Shown in pieces: positions 18,105 to 27,244 of a stretch of DNA of 64,000 nt. The stretch is from JAPPLB01 sp965218555 (GTDB taxonomy: Bacteria > Acidobacteriota > Terriglobia > Bryobacterales > UBA6623): positions 4,774,001 to 4,838,000 of the forward strand of contig OZ244625.1 of assembly GCA_965218555.1 (NCBI GenBank), given 5' to 3'. Below the pieces are notes generated by a model. That model was not told the origin of the DNA. It saw only the letters and a list, made by a program, of their open reading frames with translations, and made no database searches. The translations under genes and the position numbers were made by a program. The first letter of the stretch is position 1, and the number at the start of each line of letters is the position of its first letter.

Positions 18105-18136
18105 TCGCCTCTTGCCCCTACCTTGCCACATACAAG

Positions 18137-18153
18137 GTGGTGAGAAATGCAGG
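18137..18153 (-). repeat. Dispersed repeat copy B, distal inverted end
   Basis: GTGGTGAGAAATGCAGG is the inverted terminus of the repeat, separated from the main part by the IS110 element. It contains the ribosome-binding region and ATG start (18147) of the following PQQ-propeller gene. Confidence 0.8.
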
Positions 18154-19631
18154 CTAAGCTTGTCCTCTCTACGTTTTGTGTTCTGACCCTGCTCGGTGTG
18201 GCTTCCATGCCAGCCGCCGGCGGTGACTGGACCCGTTTTCGCGGGCCGAACGGCAGCGGCGTCGCCGATGCGACCGGACTGCCTGCCGATCTCGGTGATG
18301 AACGAAACATCCTCTGGAAGATCTCCCTGCCGTGGGGCCATTCCTCGCCCATCATCAGCGGCAACCGTATCTTTCTGACCGCGGCCGAGGGTGGCGAGCA
18401 AACGGACGCTGGGCGCGAGAAAGTGGTTGACGCCGGCGGCAAGCTCGTCACCTTCGCGATCGACCGCGGCAACGGAGAGATTCTCTGGAAGAAAGTAGCT
18501 CCGCGGCCGCGCATGGAGCGTTACGAAATAACCAACTCACCTACATCGCCGAGTCCGGTCACCGACGGCGATAACGTCTACGTCTTCTTCGGCGACTTCG
18601 GTTTGATCTCCTACACGGTCGAGGGAGATGAGCGTTGGCGGCTGCCCCTGGGGCCATTCAACAACGTCAACGGGCACGGCTCGTCACCGATTTTGGTGAA
18701 CGACAAAGTGATCCTCGTTTGCGACTCCGACACCGCGCCCTACATGCTCGCGGTGAATAAGGACACGGGTGAGGTCATCTGGAAGACCGATCGCCCCGAG
18801 ACCACGCGGTCCTACGTGACTCCTGCCGTTTTCCAGCCGAAGGAAGGGCCGCTCGAAGTGATTGTCCCGAGCGCCTATTTCCTCGCCTCCTATTCCGCCG
18901 ATACGGGCGAGAAGCTTTGGTGGGTCAACGGCGGCGGCTGGCAGACCAAATCGACTCCGATCATCCACGGCGACATGATCTATTCCAATTCCTGGGAAAG
19001 CGGCGTCCGCATCCCGGCGGATACGATTCCGATCTTCGCCGAGGCGATCAAGAAAGCCGACAAGAACGGCGACGGAGTCATGAACGCGGAAGAACTCAAG
19101 ACCGTCGAACCGAAGCGCAAGCTCTTTCTCATCGACCTCGATCATGACAAACTTGTTGACCAGCGCGACTGGGAGTTTCACCGTATTCGCCGCATGTCCA
19201 AGAGCAGCCTGATGGCCGTTCGGCACGGCGGCCGAGGGAACCTTACCGAGACCGATCACCTGGTCTGGAGTCTGGAGAAGTTTCTGCCGAACGTCCCTTC
19301 CCCGCTCATTTATAGCGATGTTCTCTATCTGATCAAGGATGGCGGCATTCTTTCGACGCTCGATCCCAAGACCGGCAAGATCTTCAAGCAGGGACGTCTT
19401 AAAAAAGCTCTTGACAAGTATTACGCCTCGCCCGTGGGAGCGGACGGCAAGGTCTATATGATCAGCCAGTTGGGGAAAGCCACCGTGCTCAAGGCCGGCG
19501 CGCAGTGGGAGATCCTGACTTTCCACGACTTCGGCGAAGAGGTCTACGCCACGCCAGCCATCGTCGACAATCGCCTGTATATTCGGACTCGCAATACGCT
19601 CTATTGCCTGGGCAGACAGCAGAATCCATAG
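18147..19631 (+). CDS. Secreted PQQ-like beta-propeller protein with EF-hand-type insertion
   Basis: 494 residues with signal peptide MQAKLVLSTFCVLTLLGVAS plus MPAAGG. The body is a PQQ-type eight-blade propeller: WTRFRGPNGSGVA near the start, then repeated blades such as FAIDRGNGEILWKK, LAVNKDTGEVIWKT, YSADTGEKLWWV and STLDPKTGKIFKQG. Between blades (about 305-350) there is an inserted pair of EF-hand-like loops, KADKNGDGVMNAEELK and DLDHDKLVDQRDWEF, probably binding calcium. Such proteins are common in Acidobacteria and Planctomycetes as periplasmic binding or assembly factors; no quinoprotein active-site motif is evident. The start codon lies inside the terminal inverted end of the dispersed repeat. 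Confidence 0.85.
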   Translation: MQAKLVLSTFCVLTLLGVASMPAAGGDWTRFRGPNGSGVADATGLPADLGDERNILWKISLPWGHSSPIISGNRIFLTAAEGGEQTDAGREKVVDAGGKLVTFAIDRGNGEILWKKVAPRPRMERYEITNSPTSPSPVTDGDNVYVFFGDFGLISYTVEGDERWRLPLGPFNNVNGHGSSPILVNDKVILVCDSDTAPYMLAVNKDTGEVIWKTDRPETTRSYVTPAVFQPKEGPLEVIVPSAYFLASYSADTGEKLWWVNGGGWQTKSTPIIHGDMIYSNSWESGVRIPADTIPIFAEAIKKADKNGDGVMNAEELKTVEPKRKLFLIDLDHDKLVDQRDWEFHRIRRMSKSSLMAVRHGGRGNLTETDHLVWSLEKFLPNVPSPLIYSDVLYLIKDGGILSTLDPKTGKIFKQGRLKKALDKYYASPVGADGKVYMISQLGKATVLKAGAQWEILTFHDFGEEVYATPAIVDNRLYIRTRNTLYCLGRQQNP

Positions 19632-19906
19632 CAGCCCGTGGTGAAAGTCATACATTCAGCGTCACACGCCCTGGAGCCGATGGAGTGACGCCTGGTCGAT
19701 TGAGAAAGGCGGCACCTCGCTCTCCGTGCGATTTGATGATCGAGGAAGTTTGAATACAGATTTCCGAGTCGCGCGCTTCCATCAAGGCGCTTAGCTCTCA
19801 CTCGACGCTCAGACGTCACGGCGGAAGACTTCTGTCACGCAGGCTCTAGTCCGGCAATAGGACTTCCCGCCAGGGACTCGACCCCTACAATAGGGAGCTT
19901 GTCATA
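19632..19906. other. Intergenic region upstream of the OPT transporter
   Basis: 275 bp with no supported gene. AGGGAG at about 19891-19896 serves the GTG start of the transporter. Confidence 0.4.
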
Positions 19907-21811
19907 GTGAGCCCGCCCCCAACTCCTGCTCAGCAACTCGTGGAAATCTCTGGCCGCGCCATCATTCTGGGTCTCGCCATCGGGACGGTGATGACAGCGG
20001 CCAACACGTATCTGGGACTTTATGCCGGGATGACCGTTTCGGCAAGCATCCCCGCAGCGATCGTCTCGATGGGGATCCTGCGCGGCGTTCTGCGGCGCGG
20101 CACGATCCTCGAAAACAACATTGTTCAAACGATGGCTTCGGCGGGCGAGTCCGTCGCGGCGGGGATCATCTTCACCGTTCCGGCCCTTGTAATCGCCGGC
20201 GTTTGGACGAACTTCCCGTACTGGCAAGTGACGATGATCGGCTTGCTGGGAGGCGTTCTGGGCGTGCTGTTCATGATCCCTTTACGGCGGACTCTCATTG
20301 CCGACGACGCCGATGAGGAGTTGATCTATCCCGAAGGTGTTGCCTGTGCTCAGGTGCTCGAAGCTGGGCAGGAAGGCGGCCGTTCGCTGGGGCGGATTCT
20401 GATCGCGGTGATCGTGGGCGTGTTGTTCAAATCGGCCATCGGCGTGGTGGCCGTCCTGCGCGGCGTTGTGGAAGGCGCGGTTCGCGCCGGCAGCACTCTG
20501 CTCTACTTCGGAACGGACGTCTCCGTAGCCCTGCTGGGTGTGGGCGTGATCGTCGGGTTGGAAGTGGCGACACTCGTGTTTGCGGGCGGCGCGATCGGCT
20601 GGGTGGTGTCGATCCCGATCTACTACGTCACGACGCCCCTGCCGGAGGGCGAGGTGCTCGACGCGGCGTGGGGGGCTTGGAGCGGACAAATCCGCTACAT
20701 GGGTGTGGGCGCGATGATCGTCGGTGGCCTGTGGTCGATGATCCGCATTCGCAGCGGTATCGTTAAAGGCTTGCGCGAAGCCTTTGACGGTATTCGCTCG
20801 CAGCATCCGGCTTCGCGCGATCGCACTGACCAGGATCTCCCGACGGCGCAGACGGCCGTCATCCTTCTGATGGCTGGCATAGCGACGGTTGTGCTCTACC
20901 GGATGCTCACCGGTTCGATGACCATCGCGATGGTCGCCGGTGTAGTGATGATCATCGCGTCGTTCTTTTTCGTCGCTGTGTCGAGCTATATCGTGGGATT
21001 GGTCGGCAGCTCGAACAACCCTGTTTCGGGGATGACGATCTGTGCACTGCTGTTTGCTTCGGTTGTGTTGCTGTTGCTGGGCATGACCGGAACCGCGGGC
21101 ACGCTCGGCGCGCTCGGTGTCGCGGGCGTTGTTTGCTGTGCGGCAGCAACGGCGGGTGATACGTCGCAAGACCTCAAGACCGGATACCTCGTGAAGGCGA
21201 CGCCGTGGCGGCAGCAACTCACACAGTTCGTCGGCGTCCTGTTCCCGACGCTGATTATCGCGCCCATTCTGACGCTGCTCCATCAAGGCTACGGAATCGG
21301 AACTGGAGCCGAAGGCTCGCTGCGCGCACCCCAGGCGACGCTGTTCGCCAGCATCGCTCAGGCCCTCTTCGGCGGCGATTCCCTGCCCTGGACCATGGTT
21401 CTGATCGGCATGGTCATCGCGGTCGCGCTGATCGTCACCGATGAAGCCCTCCGCAAGGGCGGCAGCCGCTTCCGGGCGCACGTAATGCCGGTGGCCGTGG
21501 GCATCTATCTGCCGCTTTCGCTCTCGACGCCGATCTTCGCCGGGGGGCTTCTGGCGTGGGCGCTCGCGCGTTCCCTGGCCAGCCGGGGAGAAAAGGCGCA
21601 GGGCGCGGCGAATCACGCGGCGATCCTGATCAGCTCAGGCCTGATCGCGGGCGAAGCGATCGCGGGCATCTTGATTGCCGTTCCCCGCACTGCCGGAGTG
21701 GAATTGCCCGTCCCCCTACTCGAGAGCGACATCATCTCCGTCGCTGCTCTGCTGGGCGTGACAGCTTGGATTTACGTTGCGTCGAAACGAAGCGGCGCAT
21801 CGCACCCCTAA
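19907..21811 (+). CDS. OPT-family oligopeptide transporter
   Basis: 634 residues beginning at GTG 19907 with AGGGAG upstream. The protein is almost entirely hydrophobic, with roughly 14-16 membrane helices. It contains the OPT signatures TYLGLYAGMTVSASIPAAI near the N-terminus, LIYPEGVACAQVLEAG after the first bundle, NNPVSGMTICALL in the middle and DTSQDLKTGYLVKATPWRQQ. OPT proteins of this bacterial subfamily import oligopeptides or metal chelates with protons across the inner membrane. It stands alone between a PQQ propeller and a convergent GT-C-like gene; an import role alongside the gamma-glutamyltransferase at 23744 would be sensible but is inference. Confidence 0.9.
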   Translation: MSPPPTPAQQLVEISGRAIILGLAIGTVMTAANTYLGLYAGMTVSASIPAAIVSMGILRGVLRRGTILENNIVQTMASAGESVAAGIIFTVPALVIAGVWTNFPYWQVTMIGLLGGVLGVLFMIPLRRTLIADDADEELIYPEGVACAQVLEAGQEGGRSLGRILIAVIVGVLFKSAIGVVAVLRGVVEGAVRAGSTLLYFGTDVSVALLGVGVIVGLEVATLVFAGGAIGWVVSIPIYYVTTPLPEGEVLDAAWGAWSGQIRYMGVGAMIVGGLWSMIRIRSGIVKGLREAFDGIRSQHPASRDRTDQDLPTAQTAVILLMAGIATVVLYRMLTGSMTIAMVAGVVMIIASFFFVAVSSYIVGLVGSSNNPVSGMTICALLFASVVLLLLGMTGTAGTLGALGVAGVVCCAAATAGDTSQDLKTGYLVKATPWRQQLTQFVGVLFPTLIIAPILTLLHQGYGIGTGAEGSLRAPQATLFASIAQALFGGDSLPWTMVLIGMVIAVALIVTDEALRKGGSRFRAHVMPVAVGIYLPLSLSTPIFAGGLLAWALARSLASRGEKAQGAANHAAILISSGLIAGEAIAGILIAVPRTAGVELPVPLLESDIISVAALLGVTAWIYVASKRSGASHP

Positions 21812-21831
21812 AGTCGCCGCGAGCAAACCGA

Positions 21832-23643
21832 TCAGTCGTCCGGGCAGTCTTCCAGCGCGAACACAACGATAGAGTCATCTTCGAACCGCGGCTCGCCGCA
21901 AGACTGCGACAGCTCCGACCGCATCCGTTCATATTTCTCGTCAGGGATGCCGCCCAGGCGTCTTACTCGCCTCCGCTGAACCATATCGCCGAGATCGGAC
22001 GACGCCAGCACACGCTCGCGATAACTCTGGATGCGCTTTTTGTGAATCACCACGAATGCGAAGCCCAGACTTTTGAGTCGCCCCGCATCAACCGCGTGCT
22101 CAAGCTTGGGAATCGCTGTCAGATCGCTGAGCGCCTGGTCCTCTTCGATAAACGATTGCGCACGAGGCGCGATGGTCGAGACATAACCGCCATTGATCGG
22201 ACGACCGTGAAACGTCTGCGCGACAAGGTTGTGGGTCGAGCGGCTGCGTTGGTTCGACGGGATATCGAAGATAGCACCGTCTTCCGCCGTACCTGCCAAC
22301 TGATCGTAGATCGGTGACGTCTCGACCGGGCGGGTCGGCAAGGGCAGCCAGGAAAACTCGATCAGAATCGCAAGGGCGAGCAAGCCGAACTTCCAATCCG
22401 GTTTCTTGCGAAACGCCGCCCATCCCAAGCCGGTCAAGACCGACAGTCCCAAGCCCGTGAGGATCATGAAACGGTTCGCGAGCCGCAAAAGGTCAAAAAG
22501 CGGAAGCTGCTCGAGCAGGTAGAACGGCAACGTGATGTCCTCGATGACCTTGTGTCCCCAATAGGGGTGGCGCCCGAGCGCCAGCACGGTCGCAGCCAAC
22601 ACAAACAGCGCCCAGTAGATCGCCCCCGGGCACCTTCGCAGCAAGGCCAGGAAGGCAAGTAGCAGCGGGACAAAGCCCAGGTAGGCTACAAAGCCAGGGG
22701 AGCGGTAGGGTTGATCGAGATACGCCCGCGACGCCATGTCACCCCATAGCGAGTGCCCATAGTGGGGGACAAAGAGATATGCCGCTTCGATCCCTCGGTT
22801 CTGCGGCGGCTTGCGATAGTAATCGTCTTCCACGACAGCCATTTCGACCATTAGCGGCGACAGCAACGGCAGCATAAGCAGAAAAGCCACGAGGCCGGCG
22901 AGTATCCAGTCGCGGAGCAGCAAGCGACGCGACCGTGAACGACGGATGAAATCAACAACAGCCATCGGCATGAGAGCCAATATCAGTTTCAACCCAGAAT
23001 GCCAGCTACAAAGCGCGTTCAAAGCAAAGCAAAGACCGGTTCTGACGACGTTGCCAGATCCGCCCACGCGGTTGAGCCGCACGAAATAGAAAAGGGTCAG
23101 CGGCATGAATTGCAGCGAGACGAGATTCAAGTGCTCCAGAATCTGCTCCATCGTCTGCGGAAAAAATGCGTAAACCAGCCCCGCCAGAAAAGCGCCGCGC
23201 GCTTCCGAGGTCAGTTCGCGCACGAGCAGATACATCCCGAAACCGGAAATCCAGAGCGCCAGGAGGATGCAGAAGTTGTAGGCCGCCGCCGGACCGAGGG
23301 TGGCCGTGATCGGCAATGCGATCAGCATGTTGAACGGCGAATGCGTGTGGAAGATCAGCTTGCCTCCGGTCGGATGGAAGATCATCGGACTGAAGTACGG
23401 ATGCTGCCCAAGGTCCAGCAGCGCCGTCTTCCACCACCAGAAATTCCAGTAGTTCTGCCACAGATCGCCCGCGCCGCCGGGCACGGACCCGATGAAATCA
23501 GCGGCGAGCGGCCAGGTCATCAGCACGGCCAGCGCGAGGTACAGGCCCGCTACTATCCGTGGGCGACCCAGCAGCCGTTCGACGCGGGTCTGCGCGGAAT
23601 TGTCGGTCATCGAGAAATAGGAAGGAGCACCGGCGGTCAGCAT
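21832..23643 (-). CDS. Multi-pass membrane glycosyltransferase-like protein (GT-C type)
   Basis: 603 residues from the first ATG; the second Met (at 23610, MTDNSAQTRVERLLGRP) may be the true start. About 11 membrane helices are followed by a soluble C-terminal domain of about 150 residues. The first periplasmic loop has GDLWQNYWNFWWWKTALLD and a HPTGGKLIFHTHSPFN segment, the arrangement of GT-C enzymes such as PMT/ArnT-like and YfhO-type proteins, where an acidic residue in the first loop is catalytic. It probably uses a polyprenyl-phosphate sugar donor at the outer face of the inner membrane. The exact substrate is unknown. It is convergent with the OPT gene (20 bp between stops). Confidence 0.75.
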   Translation of the reverse strand: MLTAGAPSYFSMTDNSAQTRVERLLGRPRIVAGLYLALAVLMTWPLAADFIGSVPGGAGDLWQNYWNFWWWKTALLDLGQHPYFSPMIFHPTGGKLIFHTHSPFNMLIALPITATLGPAAAYNFCILLALWISGFGMYLLVRELTSEARGAFLAGLVYAFFPQTMEQILEHLNLVSLQFMPLTLFYFVRLNRVGGSGNVVRTGLCFALNALCSWHSGLKLILALMPMAVVDFIRRSRSRRLLLRDWILAGLVAFLLMLPLLSPLMVEMAVVEDDYYRKPPQNRGIEAAYLFVPHYGHSLWGDMASRAYLDQPYRSPGFVAYLGFVPLLLAFLALLRRCPGAIYWALFVLAATVLALGRHPYWGHKVIEDITLPFYLLEQLPLFDLLRLANRFMILTGLGLSVLTGLGWAAFRKKPDWKFGLLALAILIEFSWLPLPTRPVETSPIYDQLAGTAEDGAIFDIPSNQRSRSTHNLVAQTFHGRPINGGYVSTIAPRAQSFIEEDQALSDLTAIPKLEHAVDAGRLKSLGFAFVVIHKKRIQSYRERVLASSDLGDMVQRRRVRRLGGIPDEKYERMRSELSQSCGEPRFEDDSIVVFALEDCPDD

Positions 23644-23743
23644 TAGCGCCGGTCAGCAGGAAGTCGCGTTTGTGATCGCCACGCGCGGCTTGAACCAACG
23701 ATCATAGCAGCGGTCCCGGCCCGGACACGCACCGGCTCGTGCG

Positions 23744-25447
23744 TCACCAAGTCAGTGCATGCCCGTCACGCCGCGGATCAGCCCCGCCGGCCAGCGCCCC
23801 GGTCCGGGGATCTCGATAGACGCCCTGCACCCCGCCCGCATTGCCTGGCTTCACCAGGTTGTGTCCAAGTCCGCGAAGGTCCTCGAAGACCTGCGCCGGA
23901 AAACCCAGTTCCAGATACGTTCGCGAGTCGGACGGAACCGGCGCCCGGCCACCGCTGCGGTTGACCATCATGCGCGGCGACGCGATGGCCTGCTGCACTT
24001 CCATGCCATAGCCAAGAACCTTCGTGATCACCTGCCCCACGGTCTGCGGGATCGTATACCCTCCTGCCGCGCCGACGGCCATCAATAGCTTGTCGTCCTG
24101 CATGACGATAGCCGGCGTCATTACTCCCTTGGCGCGCTTGCCGCCCTCAAGCAGATTCACGTGGTCCGGTGGGTCGAGTACAAAACCGTAGCGATGACCA
24201 TTGTTGAGGAAGATGCCCGTGTCACCCGCGATCACACCACTGCCGAATCCGCTGACCAGCGACTGCGTAAAGGCAACCGCATTGCCCCAGCGGTCGGCGG
24301 CGGCGAGACTGGTGGTGCCGACGGTCGGGAGCAGCGGTCCGGGAAAGGCGGCTGCTTTCTTGCCGTCGATCTTCTTGCGCTGCTCGGCGGCATAGGATTT
24401 CGAGATCAGGCGCTCGACCGGGATGTCCGCGTCTTCCTTGCCGGTGTTGTAGCGATCATCGTCGGTCAGCGCAAGCTTCGCTGATTCGATCCAACGATGT
24501 GCGAAGTCGGTCGAATACAGATCCACCTGCTTAAGGTCGAAACCCTCCATGATGTTCAACATCTGGAACATCGATAGTCCGCACGACCCCGGAGGCATCG
24601 CGTAGAGCCTATGCCCGAGAAAGTCGATCGAGATCGGATCGCGCCAACGCACATCGAAGTTCTCGAAATCGCCCTTCGTGAGAATCCCGCCATTGCGCTG
24701 AAAGAACCGGACCACTTCACTACACAAATCACCCTTGTAGAAGTCGTCGGCGCCGTGCAGCGCGACTCGGCGGAAGCTGCGGGCAAGGTCTTTTTGCTTG
24801 ATCACCTCGCCCATGCGCGGCGGACGCCCCTGCGGCAGGAAGACGCGAGCCGACGTGGGGAACGCGGCCAGCTTGTCAGCCATGCCGCGCAAAGACAGTT
24901 CGTCGTACTTCGAGATCACGAAGCCGCGCTCGGCCAACTCAATCGCCGGCTCGAAGACGTCGCCCAGGCTCATCGTGCCGTAGCGGTCAAGCGCCGCCGC
25001 CCAGCCCTTCAAAGCCCCGGGGACGATCGGCGCGAGATAACCCTGGTCGCAATCCTTCTCGGTGAACATGTCGAGCCGCGCGGCCGACGGGCTCTTGCCC
25101 ATCATGTCGAGCCCGACGACTTTGCCCTCCGTCGCCAGGTAGATCAGCATGTAGCCGCCGAATCCGCCCATGCCCGACATGTAGGGCTCGGCCACGTTCA
25201 ACGCAGCGGAGGCCGCCACGATGGCATCGATGGCGTTGCCTCCTTTCATCAACACGCGCAGGCCCGCCAATGAACCGTGCTGGTCGGCCGTCGCTACCGC
25301 GCCGTTGCGGCCCCAAACGACGCGATGCGCCTTGCCCTCGAGCTGCGGGTGGTCAAAGCGGATCGTGTCCCCAACCTGTTGCGCATTCGCGAGAGACGCG
25401 GCGCCTGCGCCGAGCCCGATAGTGGATAGAAAACGGCGTCGATTCAT
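23744..25447 (-). CDS. Tat-exported gamma-glutamyltransferase family protein
   Basis: 567 residues from ATG 25447 (GGAG eight bases upstream). The Tat signal is MNRRRFLSTIGLGAGAASLA. The Ntn-hydrolase fold is complete: N-terminal AVATADQHGSLAGLRVLMKG and GGNAIDAIVAASAALNV, GMGGFGGYMLIY, and the autoprocessing site GTTSLAAADRWGNAV, where T378 should become the nucleophile of the small subunit, followed by TQSLVSGFGSGV. The usual TTH(F/Y)S is TTSLA here, a small deviation. The enzyme would transfer or hydrolyse gamma-glutamyl groups of glutathione or related amides in the periplasm, releasing Glu and dipeptides. It precedes the esterase/SMP-30 gene's end on the same strand by 54 bp, suggesting one operon with it upstream. 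Confidence 0.88.
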   Translation of the reverse strand: MNRRRFLSTIGLGAGAASLANAQQVGDTIRFDHPQLEGKAHRVVWGRNGAVATADQHGSLAGLRVLMKGGNAIDAIVAASAALNVAEPYMSGMGGFGGYMLIYLATEGKVVGLDMMGKSPSAARLDMFTEKDCDQGYLAPIVPGALKGWAAALDRYGTMSLGDVFEPAIELAERGFVISKYDELSLRGMADKLAAFPTSARVFLPQGRPPRMGEVIKQKDLARSFRRVALHGADDFYKGDLCSEVVRFFQRNGGILTKGDFENFDVRWRDPISIDFLGHRLYAMPPGSCGLSMFQMLNIMEGFDLKQVDLYSTDFAHRWIESAKLALTDDDRYNTGKEDADIPVERLISKSYAAEQRKKIDGKKAAAFPGPLLPTVGTTSLAAADRWGNAVAFTQSLVSGFGSGVIAGDTGIFLNNGHRYGFVLDPPDHVNLLEGGKRAKGVMTPAIVMQDDKLLMAVGAAGGYTIPQTVGQVITKVLGYGMEVQQAIASPRMMVNRSGGRAPVPSDSRTYLELGFPAQVFEDLRGLGHNLVKPGNAGGVQGVYRDPRTGALAGGADPRRDGHALTW

Positions 25448-25501
25448 CATTTCTTCTCCGTCGATGCTGAGCCCGTCGTACACGAGCCAGGTATTGAACG
25501 T

Positions 25502-27244
25502 CTATAGCCGCGGTTTCAGCGGCTTCACAGCCTCCCAAGGCAGCACGCCTTTCACGCGCATGCGCCGTCGGAACACCTTGTCACCAGCCGTAACATACAG
25601 CGTATGAAGGTCGGGACCCGCGAAGACAGCATTCGACAGCGGTCCCGGCTGCGGCTTACCGATGATGCCAACCACACGTCCCGGCTGATCGCAAATCTGC
25701 AATCCGACGCGGCTTGTTACGAAGAGATGTCCGTCACTTGCCATCGTCATCCCGTCCGCACCGCTGCGGCTTGACTGGTCGGGCGTTTCAAGGCGGTAGA
25801 ACGGTTGTCCGTTGGCCAGCGAGCCGTCTCTCTGAATCTGAAACGACCAGACCCACTTGCCCCACGAATCCGCCACCGTCAGCAACGACTGATCCGGTGA
25901 CAGCATGATGCCGTTCGGCCGGTCGATGCCTTCGTGTACGACGCGCTTGTTGCGGTCGTTGTCAACCAACCAGACTTTCTTGTTTCGCGGGTCGGTGAAG
26001 TAGATCTCGCCCTTTGCCGTCACCACGAGGTCGTTCGACCGCACATCGTCGACGACGGTTTCCTCGCTCCCGTCCGGCATGTAGGCCATGATCTTCCCAC
26101 GGCCGTTTGCACAGGCATAGAGCTTGCCGTCAGGGCCGAACATCAACCCGTTCGCCGCGCCGGTGTTCTCCTGGAAGACCGTTACTTTTCCCCGCGTGTC
26201 GATCTTGTGTATGCGGTTGTTGGGAATGTCGGTAAAGAAGACGTTCCCTCGCTTGTCGACCGCCGGACCTTCCGTAAAGCGATACCCTTCGCTCACAAGT
26301 TCCCACTCGAAATCCGGATGGAGCATCTCGGTGATCAACTGCCGCACGCCTACCGACGTCGGCTTCTTGATCGGCGTGCCATGGTCGCGCCACAGCCAAC
26401 GCAGGACATCGGGATAGATGGAGCGGCCGTGCTTGTTGTCGTGCCCTCCCGTGCCGGCTACCCACTTCGTTTCGTAGCCCGCAAATTTGAGAGCGGCAGC
26501 CATGCCTTGGTTGGCGAGCCACCAACTACCGGCATAGTGGTTGAGGTCGTTCGAGCCGTCTTGGAGGAACACGCGCAGCGGCTTCGGTTCCATCTTGCGA
26601 ATGAGCGTGGGATAGATTTGCCCGCCTCGCAGGTTAGTGTAGCTCCCAATGAAGCTCAGAACACGCCGAAAGGCGTCCGGCCGATTCCAGGCGACGGTAA
26701 AAGCACAGATTGCCCCGGAGCTGAGGCCGGAGATCGCCCGGTCATTCGGGTCGTCCGAGAGGTTGTAGCTCTTGCCAACCTCCGGCAGGATCTCCCCGAC
26801 CAGAAACCGCGCGTAGCGGTCGCCCAACGCGTCGTATTCGAAGCTGCGGTTGTAGCGCGCCTGATGATTGTCGCTGAGGGCGGGCAGCACTCCCGGGCTG
26901 ATGAAGATGCCGATCGTCACCGGCATATCGCCTTTGTGGATCAGGTTGTCGAAAACGGTCGGAGTGAACCAGCCCTTATCCCGATCGTCGCTGATGTAAC
27001 GATGCCCGTCTTGAAAAACCATCACCGCGGCGGGCCTGTCGGCTCTGTATTGCGCCGGCGCGTAGACCCAGTAATCGCGTACTGTGCCGGGGAAAATCTT
27101 GCTCGTCCACACATGCTTGGTGACTCTCCCTATCGGCACTCCGGGCTGACGCTCGAAATCGGGCCCGAGCGGGTACTCCTCGCCCGTCAATACCGCCGGC
27201 AGCCAAAGGCAGAGAAAGAGAATCCGTTGCGCGGGTCGGGGCAT
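25502..27244 (-). CDS. Fusion of a Fes-type esterase with an SMP-30/gluconolactonase propeller
   Basis: 580 residues with signal peptide MPRPAQRILFLCLWLPAVLT. Residues about 40-300 are an alpha/beta hydrolase of the enterochelin-esterase group: VYAPAQYRADRPAAVMVFQD, then the nucleophile elbow ISGLSSGAICAF with S175, and a terminal GTGGHDNKHG histidine. Residues about 320-570 are an SMP-30-like six-bladed propeller: EGPAVDKRGNVFFTDIPNNR, ANGLMFGPDGKLYACANGRG, RPNGIMLSPDQSLLTVADSW, GADGMTMASDGHLFVT. The combination could hydrolyse an ester and then a lactone of a sugar acid in the periplasm. Substrate unknown. Upstream of and co-directional with the gamma-glutamyltransferase gene. Confidence 0.82.
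   Translation of the reverse strand: MPRPAQRILFLCLWLPAVLTGEEYPLGPDFERQPGVPIGRVTKHVWTSKIFPGTVRDYWVYAPAQYRADRPAAVMVFQDGHRYISDDRDKGWFTPTVFDNLIHKGDMPVTIGIFISPGVLPALSDNHQARYNRSFEYDALGDRYARFLVGEILPEVGKSYNLSDDPNDRAISGLSSGAICAFTVAWNRPDAFRRVLSFIGSYTNLRGGQIYPTLIRKMEPKPLRVFLQDGSNDLNHYAGSWWLANQGMAAALKFAGYETKWVAGTGGHDNKHGRSIYPDVLRWLWRDHGTPIKKPTSVGVRQLITEMLHPDFEWELVSEGYRFTEGPAVDKRGNVFFTDIPNNRIHKIDTRGKVTVFQENTGAANGLMFGPDGKLYACANGRGKIMAYMPDGSEETVVDDVRSNDLVVTAKGEIYFTDPRNKKVWLVDNDRNKRVVHEGIDRPNGIMLSPDQSLLTVADSWGKWVWSFQIQRDGSLANGQPFYRLETPDQSSRSGADGMTMASDGHLFVTSRVGLQICDQPGRVVGIIGKPQPGPLSNAVFAGPDLHTLYVTAGDKVFRRRMRVKGVLPWEAVKPLKPRL

Larger units (their letters stand above)
16971..18136 (-). mobile_element. IS110-family insertion sequence (1166 bp) inserted in repeat copy B
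   Basis: Comparison with the uninterrupted repeat copy D fixes both ends. The repeat sequence stops at 16970 and resumes at 18137. In the transposase orientation the junctions read ACCAC-CT-TGTATG at the left end and ATAGTCG-CT-GACGG at the right end, so the CT dinucleotide of the target ACCACCTGACGG sits at both ends. This is the core expected of IS110-group recombination. There are no terminal inverted repeats, also typical. The element has a 957-bp transposase gene, only eight bases after its stop, and about 200 bp of non-coding sequence upstream that encodes a predicted bridge RNA. Confidence 0.88.

Noticed and set aside
20282..21616. Minus-strand open frame of 444 codons, Arg/His/Asp-rich
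   Set aside because: It is a shadow of the OPT transporter; the composition reflects the reverse of hydrophobic codons.
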